51,672 nucleotides of DNA from positions 1 through 51,672 of the forward strand of contig NZ_JABBGI010000033.1 in NCBI RefSeq assembly GCF_012927325.1, written 5' to 3'. The position numbers were made by a program, and so were the translations under genes. Position 1 is the stretch's first letter. Every line of letters begins with the position of its first letter. Of the stretch, positions 34,396-44,240 are shown one piece after another. Source of the stretch: Chryseobacterium antibioticum. GTDB taxonomy: Bacteria; Bacteroidota; Bacteroidia; Flavobacteriales; Weeksellaceae. The notes below the pieces were generated by a model. That model did no database searches and had not been told where the DNA came from. It worked only from the letters and a program-made list of their open reading frames with translations.

Positions 34396-35970
34396 TTAAT
34401 TGGTATCCCAAATTAATTTAGTATCCATCTTATCACCACCGATTGCATTAGACGCAGCCTGATAATTAACTGTGTTAAGAGTTTGTACTGATGTCGGATA
34501 AAATAATCTTTTAGGAAGATCTGTAAGACCTGCAATTAGAGACGTAAAAGTATAAGTGGTATTACCTCCAGAAGCTACATTAAGAGTACCAGTCTGTCCA
34601 GGTAATAATAAAGTGTTTGGATAACCTGTTCTTCTATACTCTGCCCACGCTTCATATGGCTGCATAAACAACGAAATGTATTTCTGGGTTAAAACATTTG
34701 CTTTTGAAGCTGCTGGTAATGCTGAAACAAAACTATTAATTGTCGCTGCACTTACTCCCCATTTTTCCATTGATGCTCTCACTCCGTTTACGTAATTGGT
34801 TTGCGACCAACCGTTTGCTTCACTTAATAAAAATTGAACTTCAGAATACTCCATTAAAATTTCAGTATAATCTGGTTTTAAAATATTCTTGCTAAAAAAG
34901 TTTGAACTTGCAGCTTGGCTTGGTGCTAAAGAACTAGGAACTCCATAAGGCATACCATTAAAATCGGCTGGATTAGTCGATTCTGGGGCAGATCCATCCA
35001 AAATCAAAGCTTTATTTGTTCCTTTAGGTGTAGCAAATTTAAATAATCTAGGGTCCTGGTTAAAGTTCCCTACATTACCTTTCAATAAATTAACAAAAGT
35101 TTTAGAAATTGCAAAATCTGATCTGGTTCTAAAGTTATCATATAAAGGAGAAGGATTTATTAAATTATTTTCATAAGTAACTCCTACATTATCATTATTA
35201 GATTGCATTACTCCAGAAGCTATTGCATCTGTAATATGTGCTTCAGCACCTGGTACAACTCCTTTAACTCTAGTTGCTACTCTTAATCTTAATGAGTTAG
35301 CAAATCTTTTAAGTTTTTCTCCAGATCCAAATAAAACATCTCCTTTGGTAAAAACAACTTCATTAGCATCAATCATTGAAGAAGCTTCTTTCAATTCTTT
35401 CATAATATCTGCGTAAACTTTTTGCTGACTTGCAAATTTAGGCTGTATAATAGGCTGTGCAGTTCCCCCAATACTTAAAGCTTGAAAATCTGCATCTTTA
35501 TTACCATAAGAATAATAAGGAATATCTCCAAATGAATCTGCTAAGTTAAGAAACACATAAGATAACATTACTCTTGCCGCTGCAATTTGATTTTTATTAG
35601 GTCCATAAACACTCATCTGAGTACTCGTAGCAGGATCAGTATTAAGATCTATAATTTGCTTATAATCTTGAGCCACCCTATAAGAAAAGCTCCATAATGA
35701 CACCCCAGTAGAAAGTCTATACTGATATCTGTCTTCCTCTGTATATGCTCTTTGTGCAGAATATTGTACCCACGGCAAAACAATCCTGCCTGATTGCCAT
35801 TCATCCCTTGTATTGTCCATCAATTCTTTATTGGCACTATTGAATAAACCGTAAGTTAATGGCTTATCTGTTGAATTAGGATTAGTATCGATTTCATCAA
35901 ATTTATCTGAACAACTATTTGATACTAATGAAATTGTTAAAACAGATAATATTAAAGCTATTTTTTTCAT
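34396..35970 (-). CDS. SusD/RagB family nutrient-binding lipoprotein
   Basis: SusD-like proteins lie on the cell surface and form a lid on a SusC-type TonB-dependent channel. The 524-residue product has a lipoprotein signal ending N-S-C-S-D (Cys20), and the TPR-rich SusD fold with Y-K-Q-I-I-D-L and A-A-A-R-V-M-L-S-Y-V-F in the N-terminal helices and P-Y-E-A-W-A-E-Y-R-R-T-G-Y-P near residue 430, the conserved SusD-like_2 segment. It is the downstream partner of the SusC gene 5 bp upstream. The substrate is unknown; no sugar hydrolase or regulator gene is linked. Confidence 0.93.
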   Translation of the reverse strand: MKKIALILSVLTISLVSNSCSDKFDEIDTNPNSTDKPLTYGLFNSANKELMDNTRDEWQSGRIVLPWVQYSAQRAYTEEDRYQYRLSTGVSLWSFSYRVAQDYKQIIDLNTDPATSTQMSVYGPNKNQIAAARVMLSYVFLNLADSFGDIPYYSYGNKDADFQALSIGGTAQPIIQPKFASQQKVYADIMKELKEASSMIDANEVVFTKGDVLFGSGEKLKRFANSLRLRVATRVKGVVPGAEAHITDAIASGVMQSNNDNVGVTYENNLINPSPLYDNFRTRSDFAISKTFVNLLKGNVGNFNQDPRLFKFATPKGTNKALILDGSAPESTNPADFNGMPYGVPSSLAPSQAASSNFFSKNILKPDYTEILMEYSEVQFLLSEANGWSQTNYVNGVRASMEKWGVSAATINSFVSALPAASKANVLTQKYISLFMQPYEAWAEYRRTGYPNTLLLPGQTGTLNVASGGNTTYTFTSLIAGLTDLPKRLFYPTSVQTLNTVNYQAASNAIGGDKMDTKLIWDTN

Positions 35971-35975
35971 TTTAA

Positions 35976-38897
35976 TTAAAATTTAAAGTTAACATTGAAC
36001 CCATAAGTTCTTGTTGAAGGTAAAGATCCACCTTCCATACCTTGAATATTACCAGAACCATAAGATGTATTTTCAGGGTCAATTCCTTTATTAGCTAAGT
36101 TCCACGCAAATAAATTTCTTGCAAACGCTGAAATTCTAATGCCTTGAAATACATTTCCTATAAGTGATTTTGGCAAATCATAGCCTATAGTTACATCTCT
36201 TAATTTTATATAGCTAGCATCAAAGACATTTTGTGCATCCACCGTATTATAATAAGTTCCCCCCCATGTAGGTGCATCTAGTAAAATATCATTTTTAGTT
36301 CCATCTTCTTTAACACCATCAAGAATCACACCTGCCTCTCTGTTTCCTCCCAAAGCAGATTCTTCCAACATTCCGGAGTACATTCCCCACATATGTGTAG
36401 TTGAAAAATATTTACCCCCTTGCTGAATATCTATTAAGAAAGATAGGCTTAATGACTTATATTTAACAGTATTTCTAAAACCCATATTATAATCAGGAAG
36501 TATAGATCCTAAAGATTTAAGGTCTGAAGCTTTATAGAAACCATTGGCGTCAACTACTCTATTTCCATTAGCATCATACACATAATCCGTACCTAATATA
36601 GCACCATATGCTTCTCCTACTTGTGCTGCCAATTGAGCTCTAAATGGTGCATTAGTAAGAATATGATTCTTTAAATCCCCTTGTAATTCTACTAATTTAT
36701 TTTTATTTTTAGCAAAATTCCAAGTTATATCCCATGAAAAGTTATCATTTCTGATTGGGCTAACGTTTACCATTGCTTCAATACCTTTATTAGTCATTTC
36801 TCCCACATTAATATTTTTAAATAAAAATCCTGTAGCAGGGTCAATTGGTAATGGAAGTATTAAATCTTTAGATTTAGTATCATAATACGTTACGTCAAAA
36901 CCAAATCTATTTTTAAAGAAACTAGCCTCTATACCAAACTCTTTAGTCGTTTTTACCTCAGGCCTAATGTTTGGATCATTATTTGTATTTGGATTCGAAT
37001 ATTGAGGAGCCCCATTAAAAGGAATACCGATCACCGTATAAGTAAGTCTTTTATATGCATCTCCCCCCGATGCAATACTAGACCACCCTGCTCTAACTTT
37101 ACCAAATGATAACCAATCTATGCTTAATGCCTTTGAGAATACAAAACTACCTGTTATAGATGGATAAAATTGATCATCATTTACAGAAGAAAACCAGTCA
37201 TTTCTTCCCGTTGCCTCTACAAATAACATATCTTTATATCCTAATGAAACTGATCCAAATAAACTTTTTACTGAAGAATGAATAGATGCATTTGTAGCTA
37301 AGGAGTTTTCCACGCCATTATTCAAATTATACAAATTAGGAATGACAAGTCCTCCAACGGTAGTGCCGTTCAACCAGCTCATCTTATTATCCCTAATATT
37401 AAATCCAACAAAAGAGTTTACACTAAAATCTCCAAAATTATTGTTATAGTGGGCTCTACCCTCATAATTAAATTCTGATACATTTCTTTTTTCTATAGTA
37501 TAATCAGAGACAGCTTGTGAACCCACTGCCACTCTTGAGCTGATATTTTGAGAATATACATCACCATAGACCTTACCTACAATGTAAAAATTCTTGTTAA
37601 AATTATATGTTAAACCTGCATTACCAAAAAATCGATGCCTTGAATCTTCTGATGTATTTTCATTAATAATCCAATAAGGGTTGTCTGAATATAATGGTGT
37701 AGGATCATTCCATGCTGTTCTATTCCATGTTCTTTGACCTCCGTTAGAAAGCTTATAATCTTTTAACTTAACAAAATCTAGATTTCTTTGGCCAAATTGA
37801 TAAAATTTTTGAGCCACAGAATTATCTCCATATCCTAATTCAGGTCGATTGTAACCATCAGTATGAACATAGTTAAAAATTGCTTCAGCTTTTAGATTAT
37901 CAGATAATTTAGAGTTAAGATTAATACTAAAGTTATCTTTCTTAATTTTAGAAGTTGGAACTATACCTCCAATATTTGTATTCGTATATGAAAGTCTTAC
38001 GTTAGTATCTCCAAAGGACTTGGCTACAGATAAGTTATTAGTATACGTTACCCCTGTATCAAAAAAAGAATCTACATCATTTTTAGGAGCTACCCACGGA
38101 ACTGGTTTCAAATAATCACTAGAAAATTCAGGATCAAATGCATACCATGGAAGATACATCAAATTAGAATCATATTTTGGTCCCCATGAAGCATCTGTTT
38201 CGTATTCCTGTATGTTATAGGTTTGCCCATTTATATTGGCCGTTGGTAATGTAGCAGAATATCCACCACCATATTGATTTTGTAATTTAGGACGGATATA
38301 AATACTTTCAAAAGCTACTCCTGTATTTAACTGAATATCCGTTCTACCCTTTTTAGCAGATTTAGTGGTATACAAAATAGCACCGTTTCCAGCTCTTGAA
38401 CCATATAATGCAGCTGCAGGACCTCCTTTCAAAACAGTTACACTTTCAATATCATCAGGATTAATATCAAAAGATGCGTCTCCATAATCTCTACCTCCAG
38501 CACCTCTTTGTGTATCTATATCGTTAACATTTGAGTTATCTAATGGTACCCCGTCAACAATAATCAAAGGTCTGTTTTCACCAGTAATAGAACTGATACC
38601 CCTCATAGTAATTCTAGTAGATCCCCCCATTGTACTTGGCGCGGTAACTTGTACCCCTGCAACATTTCCAGATAATGCACTTACCGCATTAGTTTGTCCG
38701 GCATCAGAGATCATATCTCCTTTGATTTCTTGGGAAGCATATCCCAAAGACTTTTTCTCTCTCTTAATTCCGAGTGCAGTTACCACTACCCCCTCAATTT
38801 CTTTTGTTTTTATAGTATCATTCTTCTGCTGAGCGTGAGCTATAGCAATCGAAGAAGACAATACCAAAACAAGCAGACTAGCTGTTAGTTTCTTCAT
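35976..38897 (-). CDS. SusC/RagA family TonB-dependent outer-membrane channel
   Basis: The 973-residue protein has a Sec signal (about residues 1-22), a TonB box-like E-G-V-V-V-T-A-L-G near residue 34, the plug domain with R-G-I-S-S-I-T-G-E-N-R-P-L-I-I-V-D-G-V-P-L (about 100-120) and A-A-L-Y-G-S-R-A-G-N-G-A-I, then the long barrel with a terminal F-K-F. It lacks the 80-90-residue carboxypeptidase-regulatory-like domain that many SusC proteins carry before the plug, because the plug begins only about 35 residues after the signal. It is co-transcribed with the SusD gene downstream (5-bp gap). Confidence 0.94.
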   Translation of the reverse strand: MKKLTASLLVLVLSSSIAIAHAQQKNDTIKTKEIEGVVVTALGIKREKKSLGYASQEIKGDMISDAGQTNAVSALSGNVAGVQVTAPSTMGGSTRITMRGISSITGENRPLIIVDGVPLDNSNVNDIDTQRGAGGRDYGDASFDINPDDIESVTVLKGGPAAALYGSRAGNGAILYTTKSAKKGRTDIQLNTGVAFESIYIRPKLQNQYGGGYSATLPTANINGQTYNIQEYETDASWGPKYDSNLMYLPWYAFDPEFSSDYLKPVPWVAPKNDVDSFFDTGVTYTNNLSVAKSFGDTNVRLSYTNTNIGGIVPTSKIKKDNFSINLNSKLSDNLKAEAIFNYVHTDGYNRPELGYGDNSVAQKFYQFGQRNLDFVKLKDYKLSNGGQRTWNRTAWNDPTPLYSDNPYWIINENTSEDSRHRFFGNAGLTYNFNKNFYIVGKVYGDVYSQNISSRVAVGSQAVSDYTIEKRNVSEFNYEGRAHYNNNFGDFSVNSFVGFNIRDNKMSWLNGTTVGGLVIPNLYNLNNGVENSLATNASIHSSVKSLFGSVSLGYKDMLFVEATGRNDWFSSVNDDQFYPSITGSFVFSKALSIDWLSFGKVRAGWSSIASGGDAYKRLTYTVIGIPFNGAPQYSNPNTNNDPNIRPEVKTTKEFGIEASFFKNRFGFDVTYYDTKSKDLILPLPIDPATGFLFKNINVGEMTNKGIEAMVNVSPIRNDNFSWDITWNFAKNKNKLVELQGDLKNHILTNAPFRAQLAAQVGEAYGAILGTDYVYDANGNRVVDANGFYKASDLKSLGSILPDYNMGFRNTVKYKSLSLSFLIDIQQGGKYFSTTHMWGMYSGMLEESALGGNREAGVILDGVKEDGTKNDILLDAPTWGGTYYNTVDAQNVFDASYIKLRDVTIGYDLPKSLIGNVFQGIRISAFARNLFAWNLANKGIDPENTSYGSGNIQGMEGGSLPSTRTYGFNVNFKF

Positions 38898-39260
38898 ATC
38901 AAATTATTATTTTTTGTAACTCTACAAATTTGTAAAACTTTCTTAAAAATACAAAACAAAATCATAAAAAATTATTAAATATTCATTAATTTTTAAAATT
39001 AGGATTAAAAAAATTATTAAAATAAGTTAAAATCAATACAATTAACAAAAACAAATCATTTAAGCAATATTTTTTTTAGGAAAACACAAATCATTTTAAT
39101 TGATAATTTCTATTTAGAATATTAACAACACACATCAATAACAAGCTGATTATCAGATATATTAGTCACTTTATATTGAAAAAGCAAAAATAAATCCCAA
39201 AACATACAATGCTGTACATATTACATTTTTCATCCTAAACAACGAAAAAATTAAGCTTAT
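38898..39260. promoter_or_regulatory. AT-rich spacer with promoter-like element of the first SusC operon
   Basis: No gene in this AT-rich spacer. The segment 38924-38948 (minus strand TTTTAAGAAAGTTTTACAAATTTG-like) is shared almost base for base with the segment 43955-43980 before the second SusC gene, at 27 and 28 bp from the respective start codons. CAAATTTG is a one-base variant of the TAnnTTTG -7 element. The rest of the spacer shows nothing I can name. Confidence 0.55.
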
Positions 39261-39290
39261 TAAACAAAAAAACCGCCCGAAGGCGGTAAT
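39261..39290 (-). terminator. Terminator of the second SusC/SusD operon
   Basis: ACCGCC (39272-39277) pairs with GGCGGT (39282-39287) around CGAA, with a T-run on the minus strand; same hairpin as at 34335-34362. Confidence 0.88.
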
Positions 39291-39315
39291 AAAATATATT
39301 AAAAATTTGTTTCGG

Positions 39316-40941
39316 TTACTTCATCCAGAAAGGAGAATAAGCGTTAATATTGTACATATCATTAACACTTGGATTCGGCACATTGGCACTATTAGAAACA
39401 TACTCAGATTGCGGATACATTAATCTCTTAGGTCTTGACGGGTAGTAAGATCCTATTGGCATCGGCAACTGAGGATATCCAGTTTTAGTATAACTGATGT
39501 AAGTCTCCGTTGGGTTAATATTGGTCAACGCAACCCACTTTTGATACTGAATTGCCTGGATCTTGTTAGCGGTAGCAGCCCATCCCATTCCTGGTTTTGC
39601 AGCTATTGCAGTAAGATAAGTAGCTGCAGCAGCTGGTGTAGAACCAAATGTTACAAACGACTGAGTAATACCATCATTAAAGCTTGTCTGGGCATTAAAT
39701 GCCATTGTAGCAGGATATACTACCGCAGCTTCAGCCTGTAAAAATTTCACTTCAGAAACTGTCAGTACAATCCCCGGAAGAGTAGCTCCAGCACCACTAT
39801 TATAAATCATAAAGTCACCCAAAGTCGCAAAATCATCTTCAACGGCTCCAACTTCTTTGGTACCACCCTGAACCTGACCTTTCATATTAACCACTGTATT
39901 ATTACCAGCACCCATTCCGTTAGCCTTAAATAACCTACTGATTCTGTTGTCTACAATCCCTGATGTTTCAGTTGTTTCCCCTTTTAACGTTTTGATCATA
40001 TGATCTGACGCCACAGTAATCCTGAAATCCTGACCTATATCTTGTGCATCTAAGTCAATTCTTCCGAAAGTACCATAGAACGGGTTTCTTTGGTCTGGAG
40101 TAGAAGTAACATAGCCTGGATTAATCTTTACATCTTTATCAATAAAGTTAACAGTTGGATTAGCAGTAAGCAAAGTCATTGCTTGAAGTTCAGCATTTCT
40201 CCATGTAGTCACCTCTGCATCAGTACAGTTAGACAATCTCACTAACATTTTAAGTTTCACTGTATTTGCCATTTTTTTCCAAAATATTCTCCAGTTAGCA
40301 ACATTTTGTGTTTCATTATTAGCAATAGCAGTAGCCTGGTATATTGGATCTTCAGTAAAAACTAAAGCATTAGAAGCAGCAGGCGTCTTATCAATTAATA
40401 ACAACGCTTGATTAAGCTCCACCATCAATCCTTTATATATATCTTTAGATTTATCGTATTTGGGATTCTTATTAGACTGTCCTTTAAATGCTTCAGAATA
40501 AGGAGCATCATTATAAAGATCTACAATCATCTGCATATAGTAAGCTTTCATCACTTTCGCTGCTGCAACATGGTGTGGATAATTTTCAGCACCAGGAGCA
40601 TCAATAACAGACTGTAAGTTGGAAACTCCCAAATAAAGGTTATCCCAAATATTATCATAAAACTGCGCATCTGCAGCCATTCTGAATTCATCCCCATATG
40701 GAGAAGCAAAGTAATAAATATTTCCTGCCCATGCATTCATCATCAGGTTACCAAATCTGTTCATGGTATTGCCCTGTGTTCTGAATACTATAGACTCAGC
40801 AGCTGACAGCCTATCCTTAGGGCTTACCTGATTGGTATAAGCTTCATTCACATTTTGATTAACATCTAAGAAATCATCACTGCAAGAATTAAAAAACAGC
40901 AGCGTAGTCATTCCTAAAATTGGTATTAATATCTTTTTCAT
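39316..40941 (-). CDS. SusD/RagB family nutrient-binding lipoprotein (second pair)
   Basis: The 541-residue protein has a lipoprotein signal ending N-S-C-S-D (Cys20), a SusD-like_2 helical N-terminal region with M-K-A-Y-Y-M-Q-M-I-V-D-L-Y-N-D-A-P-Y, and the late segment I-Q-Y-Q-K-W-V-A-L followed by R-P-K-R-L-M-Y-P. It pairs with the SusC gene 10 bp upstream. It resembles the first SusD in architecture, not closely in sequence, so the two operons are probably not a recent duplication. Substrate unknown. Confidence 0.93.
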   Translation of the reverse strand: MKKILIPILGMTTLLFFNSCSDDFLDVNQNVNEAYTNQVSPKDRLSAAESIVFRTQGNTMNRFGNLMMNAWAGNIYYFASPYGDEFRMAADAQFYDNIWDNLYLGVSNLQSVIDAPGAENYPHHVAAAKVMKAYYMQMIVDLYNDAPYSEAFKGQSNKNPKYDKSKDIYKGLMVELNQALLLIDKTPAASNALVFTEDPIYQATAIANNETQNVANWRIFWKKMANTVKLKMLVRLSNCTDAEVTTWRNAELQAMTLLTANPTVNFIDKDVKINPGYVTSTPDQRNPFYGTFGRIDLDAQDIGQDFRITVASDHMIKTLKGETTETSGIVDNRISRLFKANGMGAGNNTVVNMKGQVQGGTKEVGAVEDDFATLGDFMIYNSGAGATLPGIVLTVSEVKFLQAEAAVVYPATMAFNAQTSFNDGITQSFVTFGSTPAAAATYLTAIAAKPGMGWAATANKIQAIQYQKWVALTNINPTETYISYTKTGYPQLPMPIGSYYPSRPKRLMYPQSEYVSNSANVPNPSVNDMYNINAYSPFWMK

Positions 40942-40951
40942 TATGATTTAT

Positions 40952-43927
40952 TTAAAAATTAATAGTGGTGGTAAAACCTACCGTTCTAGTTGATGGATAT
41001 TGGTTATTATTTGTAAGACCAGCTATATTGCCTGTTCCAAACGATCCTTCAGGATCAGAATATCCTTTATTGTCTTTTGCAAACTTATAGAATGGGTTTC
41101 TTGCATACACACTGAAACTTAATCCTGAAAGCCCAATTGATCTTGCCATATCAGCACCTAAGGTATAAGACACCCCTAATTCTCTAACTCTGAATGCTGT
41201 ACCACTTATAACAAAGTTTTCCGCAATCCCTCCATATATTTTCCCGTAATAATCCGGCAAACCTGTATAATCATTTCCTCCGGATTTTATGGATGTATTT
41301 TCAACATACTGCCCTGCAGAATTCATATACACAGAATTTGGGATAATATAACCCCCTTGAGTTCTGTCAAATTCCGCGGACTGTTCTAAGTTTCCACTGA
41401 ATGCCAATCCACTCATAGCTCCTGAGTACAATTTACCACCGTTTCTATAATCAAGAACCGCATAGAAACCAAAATTCTTATATTTAAAATTCGTATTTAA
41501 TGCTAATGTATAATTAGGCGTTACTCTACCGAAGTTAACATATTTATTACTGATATAAGGATTTCCATTGTCAGGATTAATGATAATTCTGCCTTGCTCA
41601 TCTCTCATATACGCCGTACCTTTCAACATTGGAAATTCCTCCCCTTTAACTGCAAAAATACCGGCAATGCCTCCTGTAGTAAGATTGACCTCATCCTGTC
41701 CGTTAGCCAGCTCAATTACTTTGGTTCTGTTGATTGACCATGCCAGATTTAAGTCCCATGAAAAATCAGTCCCTTTAATAGGTACCAACCCCAAACTTAC
41801 CTCCATTCCTTTATTACGGATATCACCTATATTAACAGGAGTAAATCTTAATCCAGACGCGGATGATGTAGTTTGATTAGTAATCAAATCCTTCGTAGTC
41901 TGAAGATAAACACTGGCATCTAAGGTAATTCTATTTTTTAAGAATCCTAAACCTAAGCTAATATCATTACTGGTTACTTTTTCAGGTCTGATATTGGTAT
42001 CTGTAGGAGTCTGATTGTTGGTAAAACTTAAAGGACCTGTACCAAACGGATAACCTGCACCTAAAACAACTGTATCCTCTATTGCGAAAACATTTACCGG
42101 ATCATTCCCTACTCTGGTATGAGATCCTTTGATAACAAATCTACTTATGGTATTACTTTCAATATTGAAGGCTTTCAGAGGCATAAAGGAAACCCCACCT
42201 GAATAATAGAAGTATCCAGATTCACTTGGCTGACTCTTATCAGAATGAAGCAGCTTAGATGAATTTTCATATCGTGCTGTACCATTCACATATAAATAAT
42301 CTTTGTATGATAGATCCAAATTGGCAAAATAGGCATACCTGTTATCAATAAACCTTCTGTTATTCAATCTATATGGATTGGTCAGATTCGTAAGATTCCA
42401 GTACTGATAAATCCCCGGAATCTTGATACCATTACCTCCTACGCTGGTGGTTTTCAATTCTGTTCGCTGAACGTTGTACCCTAATGTTAATTTAAAGTTG
42501 ATATCTTTTGTAAAGTCATAATTAAAATTAGCCATTAAGTCATTATAGTAATACCTATTGACTGCATTAGACTGCAAAAATGTCGAAGTAATCGGATTAG
42601 GAGCTGACACAATTCTCGGCGTTGCAGTTGATGGAACGTATCCATTATTATAGTTCAGTATATCCGTCGAAGTCATTTGGGCTGTTCCATTATTGGTAAT
42701 GGAAATATGGTCATTAAATTTATAACCTAATGAAATCGTTCCGTTTAAAATATCCGTTTTTGTAGTATTCCTTACATTTCTCATAGTCCAGTATGGATTA
42801 GTGTAAAATAAGGTCCATGCATACGGATTCGGGCTGTTTATGAATTCCGTAATTGGAATTTCAGGAGCCGATTGAAGAAGATTTCTATATAAAGCAGGAT
42901 CCGTTGTATTAACAGAGCTGTTGATATACGTCACCGATCCATCTAAAGTAAATTTATCCATTTTAAAACCTCCATTCAACGTTACAGAGGTTTTCTTCAA
43001 TTTATCATCCGCAACGATAAATTCTCTGTCCTGACGGTTAATTGTCAATCCCGCATAGGCACCTTCACTTCCTCCACTTATGCTCAATGTATTATTTAAA
43101 TTCAATCCCGTATTAAAAAATTCCTTGGCGTTATCCTTGCTTCTTGCAGCAAACGGAGCAAAAACAGATGCTGCTGCATCTGCAGCAGGAACATCTCCAT
43201 CTGGATTAACAGAAATAACCCCATCGCCGTTCACATCATAAAAAGGAACACCAATCGCTACATTTTGCCCGGCATAAGCTGGATCAGTAAACGCTGGTCC
43301 CCATGAACCATTTTCAACGTGGATTCTATCTCCATACCAACCCTGACCATATTTTTGTTGTCTTTTAGGGGTAAAAAGTACATTTTCGAATTCCACATTG
43401 CTGTTAAAACTAATTCTTGGTTTTCTCGAACCACTTCCTTTTTTAGTTGTGATGATAATCGCACCATTTACACCCTGAGATCCATATAGAGCAGCACCCT
43501 GAAGACCTAATAGAGTAGTAACAGATTCGATCGCATCAGAAGGTAATGACTGAAAAATATTCATAGAAGAAATCACACCGTCAATAACGATTAACGGGGC
43601 AGTACTTCCGGTTAATGTTCTCGAACCTCTGATTTTGATATCATATGTACCATCAACACTACTGCTTGTTTTATTAATAGTAAGTCCCGGAACTTTACTT
43701 GCTAAAGCCGCAATAGCATTTGGAGCTCCAGCCTGTGTCAGCTTTTCTTTACTAATAACGGCAGCCGTTGAAGTCTGAGCATCCAGCTTCATTTTTCTGT
43801 TCATGGCTCCGGTCATGATTACCTCACCAATCTCCGTCGTCTTAACAGTATCTCGCTTCTGTCCACTTGCTATTGCAAAAGTCGAAGTTAGAACTACCAC
43901 CAAAACACTTGTTGTTAATTTCTTCAT
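40952..43927 (-). CDS. SusC/RagA family TonB-dependent outer-membrane channel (second pair)
   Basis: I start at the ATG at 43927 (MKKLTTSVLVVVLTSTFAIA), which gives a perfect Sec signal; the frame opens 33 codons earlier but that part lacks one and overlaps the promoter-like element. The 991-residue protein has E-I-G-E-V-I-M-T-G as TonB-box region near residue 35, plug motifs R-G-S-R-T-L-T-G-S-T-A-P-L-I-V-I-D-G-V and A-A-L-Y-G-S-Q-G-V-N-G-A-I-I-I-T-T-K-K-G, and a long barrel ending T-I-N-F. As in the first SusC, the N-terminal regulatory-like domain is missing. It forms an operon with the SusD gene after it. Confidence 0.93.
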   Translation of the reverse strand: MKKLTTSVLVVVLTSTFAIASGQKRDTVKTTEIGEVIMTGAMNRKMKLDAQTSTAAVISKEKLTQAGAPNAIAALASKVPGLTINKTSSSVDGTYDIKIRGSRTLTGSTAPLIVIDGVISSMNIFQSLPSDAIESVTTLLGLQGAALYGSQGVNGAIIITTKKGSGSRKPRISFNSNVEFENVLFTPKRQQKYGQGWYGDRIHVENGSWGPAFTDPAYAGQNVAIGVPFYDVNGDGVISVNPDGDVPAADAAASVFAPFAARSKDNAKEFFNTGLNLNNTLSISGGSEGAYAGLTINRQDREFIVADDKLKKTSVTLNGGFKMDKFTLDGSVTYINSSVNTTDPALYRNLLQSAPEIPITEFINSPNPYAWTLFYTNPYWTMRNVRNTTKTDILNGTISLGYKFNDHISITNNGTAQMTSTDILNYNNGYVPSTATPRIVSAPNPITSTFLQSNAVNRYYYNDLMANFNYDFTKDINFKLTLGYNVQRTELKTTSVGGNGIKIPGIYQYWNLTNLTNPYRLNNRRFIDNRYAYFANLDLSYKDYLYVNGTARYENSSKLLHSDKSQPSESGYFYYSGGVSFMPLKAFNIESNTISRFVIKGSHTRVGNDPVNVFAIEDTVVLGAGYPFGTGPLSFTNNQTPTDTNIRPEKVTSNDISLGLGFLKNRITLDASVYLQTTKDLITNQTTSSASGLRFTPVNIGDIRNKGMEVSLGLVPIKGTDFSWDLNLAWSINRTKVIELANGQDEVNLTTGGIAGIFAVKGEEFPMLKGTAYMRDEQGRIIINPDNGNPYISNKYVNFGRVTPNYTLALNTNFKYKNFGFYAVLDYRNGGKLYSGAMSGLAFSGNLEQSAEFDRTQGGYIIPNSVYMNSAGQYVENTSIKSGGNDYTGLPDYYGKIYGGIAENFVISGTAFRVRELGVSYTLGADMARSIGLSGLSFSVYARNPFYKFAKDNKGYSDPEGSFGTGNIAGLTNNNQYPSTRTVGFTTTINF

Positions 43928-43954
43928 GTTTAAATTGATTATTTTTTTATGATT

Positions 43955-43980
43955 GCAAATATGTGAAACTTTCTTAAAAT
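43955..43980 (-). promoter_or_regulatory. Promoter-like element of the second SusC operon
   Basis: The minus-strand sequence TTTTAAGAAAGTTTCACATATTTG nearly repeats that before the first SusC gene (38924-38948) and stands 28 bp before the start codon. It ends in CATATTTG, one base from the -7 consensus. Confidence 0.55.
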
Positions 43981-44240
43981 CACCAAATATTTCGTTAAAA
44001 ATATTTAAATTAACTAATAACATCATATCAAGAAACCAAATACTTAGAAATATATTAACAAAAAGAATATATTACTTAAAATAACACAAAAACATCTGGA
44101 TTAAATACAATACAACCATTGTGTTAAATAGAAGCAATATATTTATTAAAACCAAAATATATCTAAAAAAAACGCATACCTGATTAAATACAATTTTCAC
44201 TAATTTTACGATTCTTTTATGATATGATATAAATAAACTC
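43981..44240. other. AT-rich spacer between SusC operon and rnhB
   Basis: About 260 bp of very AT-rich DNA between divergent genes, carrying the promoters of both. I see no hairpin or repeat I would name beyond the element at 43955-43980. Confidence 0.3.

Noticed and set aside
34396..43927. The two SusC/SusD pairs as a recent tandem duplication
   Set aside because: The proteins share architecture and short motifs only, with different lengths and many different segments; only the short upstream element and the terminator hairpin are near-identical.
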